Shown here: piece by piece, positions 33,594 through 41,909 of the stretch | How positions within the stretch are numbered: the stretch's first letter is position 1 | How the letters are laid out: every line of letters starts with the position of its first letter | Assembly: GCF_900188155.1 (NCBI RefSeq) | Contig: NZ_FZOG01000001.1 | Coordinates: 702,864 to 766,863 of the forward strand | Direction of reading: 5' to 3' | Source of the DNA: Pseudomonas segetis | Lineage (GTDB): Bacteria > Pseudomonadota > Gammaproteobacteria > Pseudomonadales > Pseudomonadaceae | DNA: 64,000 nt | Notes under the pieces: generated by a model | The model's database searches: none | What the model saw: the letters and a program-made list of their open reading frames with translations, nothing else | What the model was told of the DNA's origin: nothing | Position numbers and translations under genes: made by a program

Positions 33594-34982
33594 CTACATG
33601 ATGACCTTGTCGCGTAGCTCTTTGGCGGCCTGTTGCAACGCCTGGATCACCCGCTCCTTGTCGAAGTTCTGAATGCCATTGGTATCCAGGTACATTGAGA
33701 AGCCAGGCAGTTCATGCTCGACATAGCTCGAGGTTGCGCCGAGGTCGCGACGGAAATCCACAACCTGGTAAATCTGCACCGGGCGGGTGAAGCCCTTGAC
33801 GGTGATCTGGCCTTTGTCACGGCACATGATGACGTCTTTGACCAAGGAGTAGGTTTCGTGCGAGATCAGGATTTCGCCTGATTCGGCAGCACTTTCCAGG
33901 CGGCTGGCCAGGTTTACGTCGCGGCCAATTATGGTGTAGTCCATGCGCGTATCGGCCCCGAAGTTACCCACGGTGCAGTAGCCGGTATTGAGACCCATAC
34001 GAATCTCAAGGGGTTTGGTGATGCCCTGGGCCCGCCATTGTTGGCGCAGCACCTTCATGTGCTTGCGCATGGCAATGGCCATTGAAACGGCTGCCACGGC
34101 ATCCTTTTTTGCGCCTTTGCTGGCGGGGTCACCAAAGAACACCATGACGCTATCGCCAATGAACTTGTCAATGGTGCCGCCATACTTGAGGCAGATCTTC
34201 GACATTTCATTGAGGTAGGTGTTGAGCAGGTCGGTCAGTGCCTCTGCCTCAAGTTCCTCCGATAGCTCGGTGAAACCTTTGATATCGGAGAAAAATACCG
34301 TGAGTTTCTTGCGCTGGGTTTCCAGGCGCACCGACTTTTTGCCGCTGAATATGGATTCCCAGACTTGCGGAGACAGGTATTTGGCAAGGTTGCGGGCCAG
34401 GCGCGCGGCTTTTTCCTGTTCGCGCCTGATATCGCTTCGCACCTGGGCCAGATGCAAGCCTTGCTGGTGGACAAAGTACGCGGTAATAGTGATGTGGAAG
34501 GTGGTGAACAAAATGCACACCAGTGACACTGCTGTCGGGGTTTGGCCTATGAATTTCGGGCCGATCAGGGCCGAGCAGGCCAAGGTGCTGATCAGCGTGG
34601 TCACAAGCACCAGGGTCATATTGGCCAGGCCGCCGACAACCAGGGAGCTGAACAGCAGGGTCAGCAGGCTCATCAGGCTCAGGACCGGGGAGAAGTTCAG
34701 CAGGGCGGCCAGGCAACCACAGTGAATCGCGTCGACAATCATCAAGCCTTGGGTGGCTTTTTCAGGGTACTGGCGCTTGTAGTATTGGCCAATCTGATGC
34801 GCCAAATGCGGATAAAGCAGGGCGTATGGAACAATCCAGAGAATACTGTAGGAAAAATACTGGACGTAGGTACCCGCAGCAATACTGGCTGCAATAGAGA
34901 TGTAGGCTAGGACGCGCGAATAGTATTCACGCATCACCGGCCCCGGTAGTACGCTGGGTAGGGTAGCGGTGCGGACAGTCAT
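33594..34982 (-). CDS. cyaB: CyaB: membrane class III adenylate cyclase (MASE2 domain)
   Basis: CyaB makes cAMP, which activates Vfr and virulence or surface-sensing genes in P. aeruginosa. The 462 residues match that protein's length. Residues 1-185 form a MASE2-type membrane region with about six helices. A linker follows, then the class III cyclase domain (about 245-430) with metal-binding aspartates in FFSDIKGFTELSE and GDSVMVFFGDP, the purine-selecting region GGTIDKFIGDS and DYTIIGRDVNLASRLESAAE. All key residues appear present. In P. aeruginosa it is PA3217, next to the agt/plcP genes, so synteny agrees. Confidence 0.93.
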   Translation of the reverse strand: MTVRTATLPSVLPGPVMREYYSRVLAYISIAASIAAGTYVQYFSYSILWIVPYALLYPHLAHQIGQYYKRQYPEKATQGLMIVDAIHCGCLAALLNFSPVLSLMSLLTLLFSSLVVGGLANMTLVLVTTLISTLACSALIGPKFIGQTPTAVSLVCILFTTFHITITAYFVHQQGLHLAQVRSDIRREQEKAARLARNLAKYLSPQVWESIFSGKKSVRLETQRKKLTVFFSDIKGFTELSEELEAEALTDLLNTYLNEMSKICLKYGGTIDKFIGDSVMVFFGDPASKGAKKDAVAAVSMAIAMRKHMKVLRQQWRAQGITKPLEIRMGLNTGYCTVGNFGADTRMDYTIIGRDVNLASRLESAAESGEILISHETYSLVKDVIMCRDKGQITVKGFTRPVQIYQVVDFRRDLGATSSYVEHELPGFSMYLDTNGIQNFDKERVIQALQQAAKELRDKVIM

Positions 34983-35145
34983 GGTACGGCAATTATCCCT
35001 GATAAAGGAACGCCTCTAGTTGGGCGTTAATTGGCCTGGAACTAACCGGCTCCGGCCAAACAGGGATCATAACCAAGCGCAGCTTACCCGCCAAGCTGCA
35101 ATGACGAATGCATCATTTTGGCGGATTACCGGTTGTCAAAGCGCT

Positions 35146-35718
35146 TTATTTTGCATCACGGTAGATTGAGTTTTTGGGCTGGGCAAAGACGCGCCTCAGC
35201 ATAGGTTCAAAAAACTCCAGCGGCAGGGATTCATACTCGGGATCAAAGGCCGAGGCGTCATACTTGGCGCAAAAGTCGATAGTCGCCTGGTACTGCGGGT
35301 GGTCTTTGAACTGCTCGCGCAAGTGGCGATCCATGCCCAGGTGGTGAAAGAAATAGTAGCCCTGGAAGATCGCGTGCTTTTCGACCATCCAATGGTTTTC
35401 TGCGCTGACAAAAGGCTTGAGCATGGCCGCAGCAATGTCGGCATGGTTGTAGCTGCCCAGGGTGTCGCCAATATCATGCAGCAGGGCGCAGACCACGTAC
35501 TCCTCGTCGCGACCATCTTTGTGCGCGCGGGTTGCGGTTTGCAGTGAATGGGTCAGGCGATCAACCGGGAAGCCGCCAAAGTCACCGTCCAACAGCTTGA
35601 GGTGGGTGAGAATGCGATCAGGTAGCTGATCGGCAAAGGCACGAAAGTCCTTGGCGATAATGGCCCAGTCGTCCTGTGTGCCGTTTTCCATATGGGTAAA
35701 GCGTGCATGCATATTCAT
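35146..35718 (-). CDS. HD-domain phosphohydrolase-like protein
   Basis: The 190-residue protein shows the HD metal site as ALLHDIGDTLGSYNHADIAAAML, with an upstream histidine (RLTHSLQTATRAHKD) and a downstream histidine-rich segment (YYFFHHLGMDRHLREQF). HD-domain proteins hydrolyse phosphoester bonds in nucleotides or phosphonates; the substrate is unknown. I start at ATG 35718, preceded by AGGGG, rather than at an upstream in-frame codon. It follows the Mpo1-like gene by 13 bases and is probably co-transcribed. Confidence 0.8.
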   Translation of the reverse strand: MNMHARFTHMENGTQDDWAIIAKDFRAFADQLPDRILTHLKLLDGDFGGFPVDRLTHSLQTATRAHKDGRDEEYVVCALLHDIGDTLGSYNHADIAAAMLKPFVSAENHWMVEKHAIFQGYYFFHHLGMDRHLREQFKDHPQYQATIDFCAKYDASAFDPEYESLPLEFFEPMLRRVFAQPKNSIYRDAK

Positions 35719-35731
35719 TACTGAGCCCCTA

Positions 35732-36049
35732 CTAAAATTTAATGCGACCCGTGCAGGCATCCTTGAGCATCACCCAGTCCCCCATCAGTGAGTACAGGGG
35801 ATACTTGAAGGTCGCCGGGCGATTTTTTTCAAAGATAAAGTGCCCCACCCAGGCAAATCCGTAGCCGGCAAGGGGGATTGCCAGCAACCAAAGCCATTGC
35901 TGGCTGAGCAAGCTGTAGGCCAGTATCAGCAACACCAGGGTGCTGCCAGCATAATGCAGGCGCCGGCAGGTAGGGTTGCTGTGCTCTTGCAGGTAGTAAG
36001 GGTAGAAATCGGCAAAGGAGTGAAAGCGGTCAGTCGTTTGGGCAGTCAT
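35732..36049 (-). CDS. Mpo1-like (DUF962) membrane protein
   Basis: The 105-residue protein has the DUF962/Mpo1 core: SFADFYPYYLQEHSNPTCRRLHYAGS near the N terminus, two hydrophobic hairpins (LVLLILAYSLL; WLWLLAIPLAGYGFAWVGHFIFEKNRPATF) and the conserved histidines. Yeast Mpo1 is an Fe-dependent dioxygenase that shortens 2-hydroxy fatty acids; the bacterial activity is inferred only. It heads a two-gene unit with the HD-domain gene and is divergent from an AraC gene. Confidence 0.8.
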   Translation of the reverse strand: MTAQTTDRFHSFADFYPYYLQEHSNPTCRRLHYAGSTLVLLILAYSLLSQQWLWLLAIPLAGYGFAWVGHFIFEKNRPATFKYPLYSLMGDWVMLKDACTGRIKF

Positions 36050-36179
36050 GGCGTGCCTCCTGTTGTTCTTTTAGTCAGGCTCACTAATGCTTACAGTCTA
36101 GGCGCTGGACAACGATCAACCAGTGACATTAAGTGCCACATTAGTATCCTTGCCCGCCATTGCAGTCGGTTACGCTTAG

Positions 36180-36319
36180 GGAACCTCTGAAAAAGGTAGC
36201 GAGCGACGAGAGTACAAGGCAAAAAAGTGCGAAAAAGCGGAGTCTAGTTGGCCTAAACGAGCATTTTGAGCAGTTTTTTAACGCAGTAATATCGAGCGCA
36301 GTAGTTTTTCAGAGGTTCC
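36180..36319. mobile_element. MITE copy B (short form, 140 bp) with TTAG target duplication
   Basis: The element starts GGAACCTCTGAAAAA and ends TTTTTCAGAGGTTCC, a perfect 15-base terminal inverted repeat. TTAG flanks it on both sides (36176-36179 and 36320-36323). A 4-bp YTAR duplication is what IS5-family elements produce. It ends 40 bases before the start codon of the AraC gene at 36360. Confidence 0.85.
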
Positions 36320-36359
36320 TTAGCGGTTATATGTCGAACTTTTAGAATAAGAATCCACA

Positions 36360-37361
36360 ATGAGTGAGCGCACAACATCTTCCAATTGGGCTTTAGGCAT
36401 CGTTCAGGCGTTAGAGATGGGCGGTGTAGACTGTCGCTCGATCTTTCCCGAGCTTGGCCTCGACTACGCATTGCTCGAGGATCCGGATGCGCGGTTTCCG
36501 CAAGACGGCATGACTCGGCTCTGGACCCGTGCCGTCGAGCTCTCGGGAAATCCCGCCATTGGCCTGAACATGGCCAAGGTGGTGCGTCCCGCCTCGTTTC
36601 ATGTGGTTGGCTATGCGCTGATGTCGAGCAGTTCGCTCAAGGAAGGCCTGGCGCGGCTGGTGCGTTATCAACGGATTATTGCCGAGGGCGCGGACCTGAG
36701 CTTCAGGCCAACCCCCGATGGCTATGAACTGGTGCTGGCGATCCATGGTGATCGCCTGCCGCCGGCACGTCAGAGCGCGGAGGCGTCCCTGGCCTATGCA
36801 TTGGCTTTTTGCCGGTGGATGACCGGCAAGTTGATTCGTCCGCGCAGAATTCTTCTGCAAGGTGAGCCGCCGGCGGATATCGAACCCTTCCAGCAGGTGT
36901 TTCAAGCGCCGCTGGAGTTCAATGCCAGTCATTACGGATTACTGTTCGAGCGTGCCGACATGGAAATGCCCTTGCCCACGGCCAATCCGTCGCTGGCGCA
37001 ATTACATGATCGTTTTGCCGGCGAATTTCTGGCGAGGTTCTCGGAAAGTCGGGTCACTCACCAGGCGCGCCAGGTGATTTGTCGATTGCTGCCCCAGGGC
37101 GAGCCGAAGCGTGAAGTTGTCGCGCAAACATTGCACATGTCGCAGCGCACCCTGCAGCGGCGTTTGCAGGAAGAGGGCACCAGTTTCCAGCAGTTGCTCG
37201 ACGACACCCGCTGCGAGCTGGCGCAACAGTATCTTGCGCAGCCAAACCTGACCCTGCTGGAGGTGTCCTATCTGCTGGGCTTTGCCGATCCGAGTAATTT
37301 CTTCCGCGCGTTCCGTCGCTGGTTCGAGCTAACGCCCAGTGAATATCGGGCACGAATCTAG
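36360..37361 (+). CDS. AraC-family regulator (Arabinose_bd-type N terminus)
   Basis: The 333-residue regulator has the N-terminal PF12625-type sensing domain (LGIVQALEMGGVDCRSIFPELGLD; HVVGYALMSSSSLKEGLARLVRYQ) and a C-terminal AraC DNA-binding domain (EVVAQTLHMSQRTLQRRLQEEGTSFQQLL; SYLLGFADPSNFFRAFRRW). Relatives include OruR-like regulators of amino-acid or lipid catabolism, but no target is obvious here. The gene has only 40 bases between its start and MITE copy B, so its promoter probably lies inside or upstream of the MITE. It diverges from the Mpo1-like gene. Confidence 0.84.
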   Translation: MSERTTSSNWALGIVQALEMGGVDCRSIFPELGLDYALLEDPDARFPQDGMTRLWTRAVELSGNPAIGLNMAKVVRPASFHVVGYALMSSSSLKEGLARLVRYQRIIAEGADLSFRPTPDGYELVLAIHGDRLPPARQSAEASLAYALAFCRWMTGKLIRPRRILLQGEPPADIEPFQQVFQAPLEFNASHYGLLFERADMEMPLPTANPSLAQLHDRFAGEFLARFSESRVTHQARQVICRLLPQGEPKREVVAQTLHMSQRTLQRRLQEEGTSFQQLLDDTRCELAQQYLAQPNLTLLEVSYLLGFADPSNFFRAFRRWFELTPSEYRARI

Positions 37362-37473
37362 CCCGGCCATTGGTCGCCTGAGAACATGAGGTCATGTCGG
37401 GTTTTCGGTGATAAATGCCGCTTTTATGCCCTCAATCGGCGCAGATGCCGAGTGCTTCCAGTTGTTCTGCCGT

Positions 37474-38934
37474 TTAATGTCGCCAGAACAAAGGCATCAG
37501 TACCACCATCACCGTGAGGATTTCCAGGCGGCCGAGCAGCATGCCGCAGGTCAGTATCCATTTGGCGGCATCCGGCAGGCTGGAAAAGTTACCCGCCGGC
37601 CCGATGATCGGCCCCATTCCCGGACCAACCCCGGAGACAGTACTGGCAGCGCCGCTAAGCGAGGTGATCCAGTCCAGCCCGCACAGGCTCAAGCCCAGGG
37701 CCATGACCGCGATGGTGGTGGTGAAGAAGAACGAGAAGGTCAGGATCGAGCGGACGATGTCCTCGTCCAGGCGGTGTTGGTTGTATTGCTGCTTGATCAC
37801 CGCCCGGGGGTGGACCAGTTGCTTGAGGTTGGCCTTGAGCAGGATATAGGCCACCTGGAAGCGGAAGATCTTCAAGCCGCCTGCGGTTGAGCCTGAGCAG
37901 CCACCAATAAAGCCCAGGTAGAAAAACAGCATGCCGGCAAAGCCGCCCCAAAGGGTGTAGTCGCCCAAGGCGAAGCCGGTCGTGGAGATAATCGAGGTGG
38001 TGTTGACCGCAACGTGGCGCACCGCTTCCAGCCAATGCAGGTCAGTGGTCAGCGCATACCAGGTGCCGAGGATAAGCCAGGTGCTGAGCAAGATCCCCAG
38101 GAAGCCACGAACCTGCTGGTCGTAATACAGCGCCCGGAAGTTGCCACGCAGCGTCGCGACATAGAGCACGAATGGCAGGCTGCCGAGAATCATCAGCAAC
38201 ACGGTTACCCAATGCACCGCAGGTTGCTGCCAATGGCCAATGGAGCTGTCCGAGGTTGAGAAGCCGCCCGTGGCAATTGCAGACATGGTGTGGTTGATCG
38301 CATCAAACCAGCCCATTCCCGCCAGCCACAGTGCCACGACGCCGAAAATGCTCAGGCCAACATAGGCGGCCACCATATATTTGGCGACCATGTGCGAGCG
38401 CGGCATGATCTTGTCGGAGCGGTCCGACGACTCGGTCTGGAACAGGCGCATGCCACCGATACGCAGCATCGGCAAAATGGCAACGGCCATGGCGATAAAG
38501 CCGACGCCGCCGAGCCAGTGCAGCAGGGAGCGCCAGATCAGGATGCCCGGCGACATGTTGTCCAGGCCGCTGAGCACGGTCGCGCCTGTTGCAGTAATAC
38601 CGGACATGCTTTCAAACAAGGCGTCGGTGACGCCCATGTGCTGGCTGAAAATAAATGGCAGTGTGGCGAACAGGCAAACCAGCACCCAACTCGAAACCGT
38701 CAGCATGTACATGTCGCGAGGGCGTAATTGCGAGGCCTGCTGGCGGCTACGGCCCTGGGCAATCAGGATCAAGCCGCTGACAAAGGTGATCAGACTCGAC
38801 CAAAGGAATGAGTTGATTTCGTGAGGTCGCTCGAACACGAGCAGGGTAATGACCGGCACCAGCATGCTCACCGACAGGGTCACGAGAAACACGCCGTTGA
38901 TGAAGGCGAGAATGCGCAGTGTCGATTTAGACAT
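37474..38934 (-). CDS. trkH: TrkH potassium uptake channel subunit (first of a tandem pair)
   Basis: TrkH is the membrane pore of the TrkAH low-affinity potassium uptake system. The 486-residue protein has four membrane-pore-membrane repeats, with the selectivity-filter glycines in TATGATVLSG, IATGGFSTSD, ISTTGFALGD and VSGVGPGMGP. I start at ATG 38934, 9 bases after GGGGG; a TTG three codons earlier is possible. It lies 86 bases downstream of a second trkH on the same strand. The two are homologous throughout, so the pair arose by duplication. Confidence 0.9.
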   Translation of the reverse strand: MSKSTLRILAFINGVFLVTLSVSMLVPVITLLVFERPHEINSFLWSSLITFVSGLILIAQGRSRQQASQLRPRDMYMLTVSSWVLVCLFATLPFIFSQHMGVTDALFESMSGITATGATVLSGLDNMSPGILIWRSLLHWLGGVGFIAMAVAILPMLRIGGMRLFQTESSDRSDKIMPRSHMVAKYMVAAYVGLSIFGVVALWLAGMGWFDAINHTMSAIATGGFSTSDSSIGHWQQPAVHWVTVLLMILGSLPFVLYVATLRGNFRALYYDQQVRGFLGILLSTWLILGTWYALTTDLHWLEAVRHVAVNTTSIISTTGFALGDYTLWGGFAGMLFFYLGFIGGCSGSTAGGLKIFRFQVAYILLKANLKQLVHPRAVIKQQYNQHRLDEDIVRSILTFSFFFTTTIAVMALGLSLCGLDWITSLSGAASTVSGVGPGMGPIIGPAGNFSSLPDAAKWILTCGMLLGRLEILTVMVVLMPLFWRH

Positions 38935-39020
38935 CCAGTTCAACCCCCGCGCGCAATATGGTTTCCATTATGGAACCGACTTCCCTGTGGTTCTTTTCCT
39001 GGCATTCTAGTCTGCTGATA

Positions 39021-40475
39021 TCAGTGACGCCAAAACGAGCGAGTGACCAAGACCAGCACCGTCAGGATTTCCAGTCGGCCGAGCAGCATGCCCAGGGTCA
39101 ACAACCATTTGGCTGCATCAGGCAGGCTGGCGAAGTTGCCCGCCGGGCCAATGATCGGCCCCAGGCCAGGGCCAACGTTACATACGGCCGTTGCCGCACC
39201 AGTCAGGGCGGTGATCCAGTCGAGGCCCAAGAGCGCCAGGCCCAGGGCAATGACGCCGATGGTGATGGTGAAGAAGAACGAGAAGGTAATCAGCGAGCGA
39301 ACAATGTCTTCGTCGAGGTTGTGGTTGTTGTACTGCTGCTTGATCACTGCCCGGGGATGAACCAGTTGCTGCAGGTTGGCGCGCAGCAGGACATAGGCCA
39401 CCTGGAACCGGAATATCTTCAGGCCGCCAGCGGTTGAACCCGAGCATCCGCCGATAAAGGTCAGGTAGAAGAACAGCATTACCGCGAAACTGCCCCAAAG
39501 GGTGTAGTCGCCCAGGGCGAAACCTGTGGTGGTAACCACTGAAGTGACGTTGACCGCCACGATACGCACAGCGTCCATCCAGCTGTAGTCCGAGTTGATC
39601 CACAACCAGGTACCGAAGACCAGCCAGGTCAAGACCAGGAAACCCAGGAAACCGTGGACCTGATGGTCGCGAACCAGTGCGCGCCGATTGCCTCGTGCAC
39701 TGGCAACGTAAAGGGTGAAGGGCAGGCTGCCGGAAATCATCATGACAACCGCAACCCAGTGCACCGCAGGTTGATCCCAGTGGGCGAGCGATGAGTCCGA
39801 AGTTGAATAGCCGCCAGTGGAGATCGAGGTCATGGCATGGTTGATCGCCTCGAATGGCGTCATGCCCGCCAGCCAATAGCTGACAAAGCCAAGCAAGGTC
39901 AAACCCAGGTAGACAATCAGAATGTACTTGGCAGCCATGTGCGAGCGCGGCATTACTTTCTCGCCCCAGTCCGAGGATTCGGTCTGGAACAGGCGCATGC
40001 CACCGACCCGCAGCAGCGGCAGAATCGCGACCGCCATACCGATAAAGCCAATGCCACCAAGCCACTGCAGCATCGAGCGCCAGATAAGCAGGCCCGGAGA
40101 GGCGCTGTCGAGACCACTGAGCACGGTAGAGCCGGTGGTGGTGATGCCCGACATGGTTTCAAAATATGCATCTGTGTAGCTGATATGGTGGATTTGCACC
40201 ATTGGCAATGCCGCAAATATGCACACCACCAACCAACTGGCAGTGGTCAGCAGGTACATGTCGCGTGGGCGCAGCTGGGCGTTTTCCGGGCGTCCCGGGA
40301 TGACCAGCGCCATACCGGCACCGGCGGTGATCAGGCTTGACCAGAGGAATGGGTCGAGGTCTTCGGTACGTCCGTATACCAGTAGCGTCAGCAGCGGAAT
40401 CATCATGCTGAGCGCCAGTGTCAATAAAAAGATACCGAGGATGAAGCCAATAATTCGCAGTGTCGCCAAGGCCAT
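39021..40475 (-). CDS. trkH: TrkH potassium uptake channel subunit (second of a tandem pair)
   Basis: The 484-residue paralogue has the same four pore motifs (TTTGSTVLSG, ISTGGYSTSD, VTTTGFALGD, VCNVGPGLGP). Alignment by eye with the downstream copy shows long identical stretches, for example around GGCSGSTAGGLKIFRFQVAY. P. aeruginosa has one trkH at this position (PA3210), so the duplication is a feature of this lineage. The ATG at 40475 is preceded by CCCCCTTT on the coding strand, with no Shine-Dalgarno sequence, so expression may be low or use another start. Neither trkA nor trkG is in the window. Confidence 0.89.
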   Translation of the reverse strand: MALATLRIIGFILGIFLLTLALSMMIPLLTLLVYGRTEDLDPFLWSSLITAGAGMALVIPGRPENAQLRPRDMYLLTTASWLVVCIFAALPMVQIHHISYTDAYFETMSGITTTGSTVLSGLDSASPGLLIWRSMLQWLGGIGFIGMAVAILPLLRVGGMRLFQTESSDWGEKVMPRSHMAAKYILIVYLGLTLLGFVSYWLAGMTPFEAINHAMTSISTGGYSTSDSSLAHWDQPAVHWVAVVMMISGSLPFTLYVASARGNRRALVRDHQVHGFLGFLVLTWLVFGTWLWINSDYSWMDAVRIVAVNVTSVVTTTGFALGDYTLWGSFAVMLFFYLTFIGGCSGSTAGGLKIFRFQVAYVLLRANLQQLVHPRAVIKQQYNNHNLDEDIVRSLITFSFFFTITIGVIALGLALLGLDWITALTGAATAVCNVGPGLGPIIGPAGNFASLPDAAKWLLTLGMLLGRLEILTVLVLVTRSFWRH

Positions 40476-40560
40476 AAAGGGGGCTCAAGTGGAGGACAGA
40501 TGGAAAGTCGCAAAGGGCGCCATTCTACTCGCGAGAAGAAAGCTGTACACCAACAATCAG

Positions 40561-40700
40561 GGAACCACTGAAAAAGGTAGCGAGCGACGGGAGTACAAGG
40601 CGAAAAGCTGCGAAATGGCGCAGTTTAGTTGTTCTAAATGAGCATTTTGAGCAGCTTTTCAACGCAGTAATACCTAGCGCAGTAGTTTTTCAGAGTTTCC
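40561..40700. mobile_element. MITE copy C (short form, 140 bp)
   Basis: It starts GGAACCACTGAAAAA and ends TTTTTCAGAGTTTCC, and closely parallels copy B in its interior. The flanks TCAG and TTAA no longer match, so the insertion is older than copy B. It occupies almost half of the 307-base gap between trkH and the YkgJ gene. Confidence 0.8.
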
Positions 40701-40782
40701 TTAACTTTGCTTTACAACGCCTTCCGTAAGCATAGAATAGCCGCCAGGTGCCGGCCCTTGCCGGTTTCTGAGTCCTATAATC

Positions 40783-41154
40783 ATGTCTGAAACTAATCCG
40801 TGTTTAACGTGTGGCGCCTGCTGCGCGTATTTTCGTGTGTCTTTCTTTTGGGGCGAGTGCCAGTCTGCTGGCGGTACGGTGCCGGATGATCAAGTTGTAT
40901 TGATTACCCCGCAACGTGTTGCAATGCGTGGTACTGAACATAAACCAGCACGCTGCAATGCACTGCTGGGGAATGTCGGAGAAGGGGTGCGTTGTACATT
41001 ATATGAACAACGTTCCAGCCCGTGCCGTGAGTTTGAAGCCTCCTGGGCCAACGGTGAACACAATGCTCGTTGTGACGATGCGCGCAAGGCCTACGGCCTA
41101 CCGCCGCTGACACCACCCTTGCAGCCGAGCGTGTCACCGAACCGGGTCGCCTGA
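40783..41154 (+). CDS. YkgJ-family cysteine-cluster protein
   Basis: The 123-residue protein has the UPF0153/YkgJ pattern of a CxxC-x2-C cluster near the N terminus (CLTCGACC) and further cysteines in GVRCTLYEQRSSPCREFEASW and ARCDDAR, suggesting a zinc or iron-sulfur site. The function is unknown. It is followed by a strong terminator at 41175-41211. MITE copy C lies 82 bases upstream. Confidence 0.8.
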   Translation: MSETNPCLTCGACCAYFRVSFFWGECQSAGGTVPDDQVVLITPQRVAMRGTEHKPARCNALLGNVGEGVRCTLYEQRSSPCREFEASWANGEHNARCDDARKAYGLPPLTPPLQPSVSPNRVA

Positions 41155-41174
41155 GGCAATCCAGGGCACGAAAT

Positions 41175-41211
41175 AAAATGCGCCCAGTGGCTTGCCACTG
41201 GGCGCATTTTT
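41175..41211 (+). terminator. Intrinsic terminator after the YkgJ gene
   Basis: AAAATGCGCCCAGTGG and CCACTGGGCGCATTTT are perfect 16-base arms with a CTTG loop; the stem ends in a T run. Confidence 0.9.
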
Positions 41212-41324
41212 CATTGGGCAGGGCCAAGCGAATGCATCTAGGGCTGAACGCTTCGAGCAGGTTTTTCCCACAGGCTATCTCGCAGGCTCTAGAATTTAGC
41301 TTCATGTTCTGCGAGAGGTGATCG

Positions 41325-41885
41325 ATGGACGCGCTAGACGCACTTATAAACCGAGTTTCTGTACCGCGCTTGAGCGAGCCCGCTCCTGATGCGGCGCAGC
41401 GTGAGGTGTTGTTTCGTGCTGCACTGCGAGCCCCGGATCACGGGCAACTGAGACCTTGGCGATTCCTGACGGTCGAAGGTGATGCGCGCAAGCAGCTTGG
41501 GGAGTTGTTTGCCCAGGCGTTATCGGCTTCAGGCTCGCAGCCCAGCGTTGAAGCACTGAACAAGGCCCATGCGATGCCTTTGCGGGCTCCATTGATGGTG
41601 GTGGTGATTGCCAGCATCAAGGCATCGCCGAAAATACCGGAACAAGAGCAAGTAATAGCCGCATCCTGCGCCGCACACAGCATTTTGCTGGCGGCACATG
41701 CCCAGGGTATCGGTGCCGTCTGGCGTACCGGTGATATGGCGACCAATGCCCATGTGGCTAATGGCCTGGGGTTGTCGGAAAACGAGCAGGTCGTGGCTTA
41801 TCTGTATCTGGGGACGCCTGAGCGGGAGTTGCGCACGCCGCCGACACTCAATATCGATGACTTTGTCAGCGCCTGGCCAGGCTAG
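41325..41885 (+). CDS. YdjA-like NAD(P)H nitroreductase
   Basis: The 186-residue flavoprotein belongs to the small nitroreductase subfamily of E. coli YdjA (183 residues). It has the FMN-binding opening RAALRAPDHGQLRPWRFL and the later AAHSILLAAHAQGIGAVWRTGDM. YdjA-type enzymes are FMN homodimers with a restricted active site; the physiological substrate is unknown. GAGAGG lies about 7 bases before ATG. It is convergent with the Cpx-like kinase gene, 24 bases away. Confidence 0.85.
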   Translation: MDALDALINRVSVPRLSEPAPDAAQREVLFRAALRAPDHGQLRPWRFLTVEGDARKQLGELFAQALSASGSQPSVEALNKAHAMPLRAPLMVVVIASIKASPKIPEQEQVIAASCAAHSILLAAHAQGIGAVWRTGDMATNAHVANGLGLSENEQVVAYLYLGTPERELRTPPTLNIDDFVSAWPG

Positions 41886-41909
41886 ATCATCAAGGCTGGC
41901 CGGGAAATA

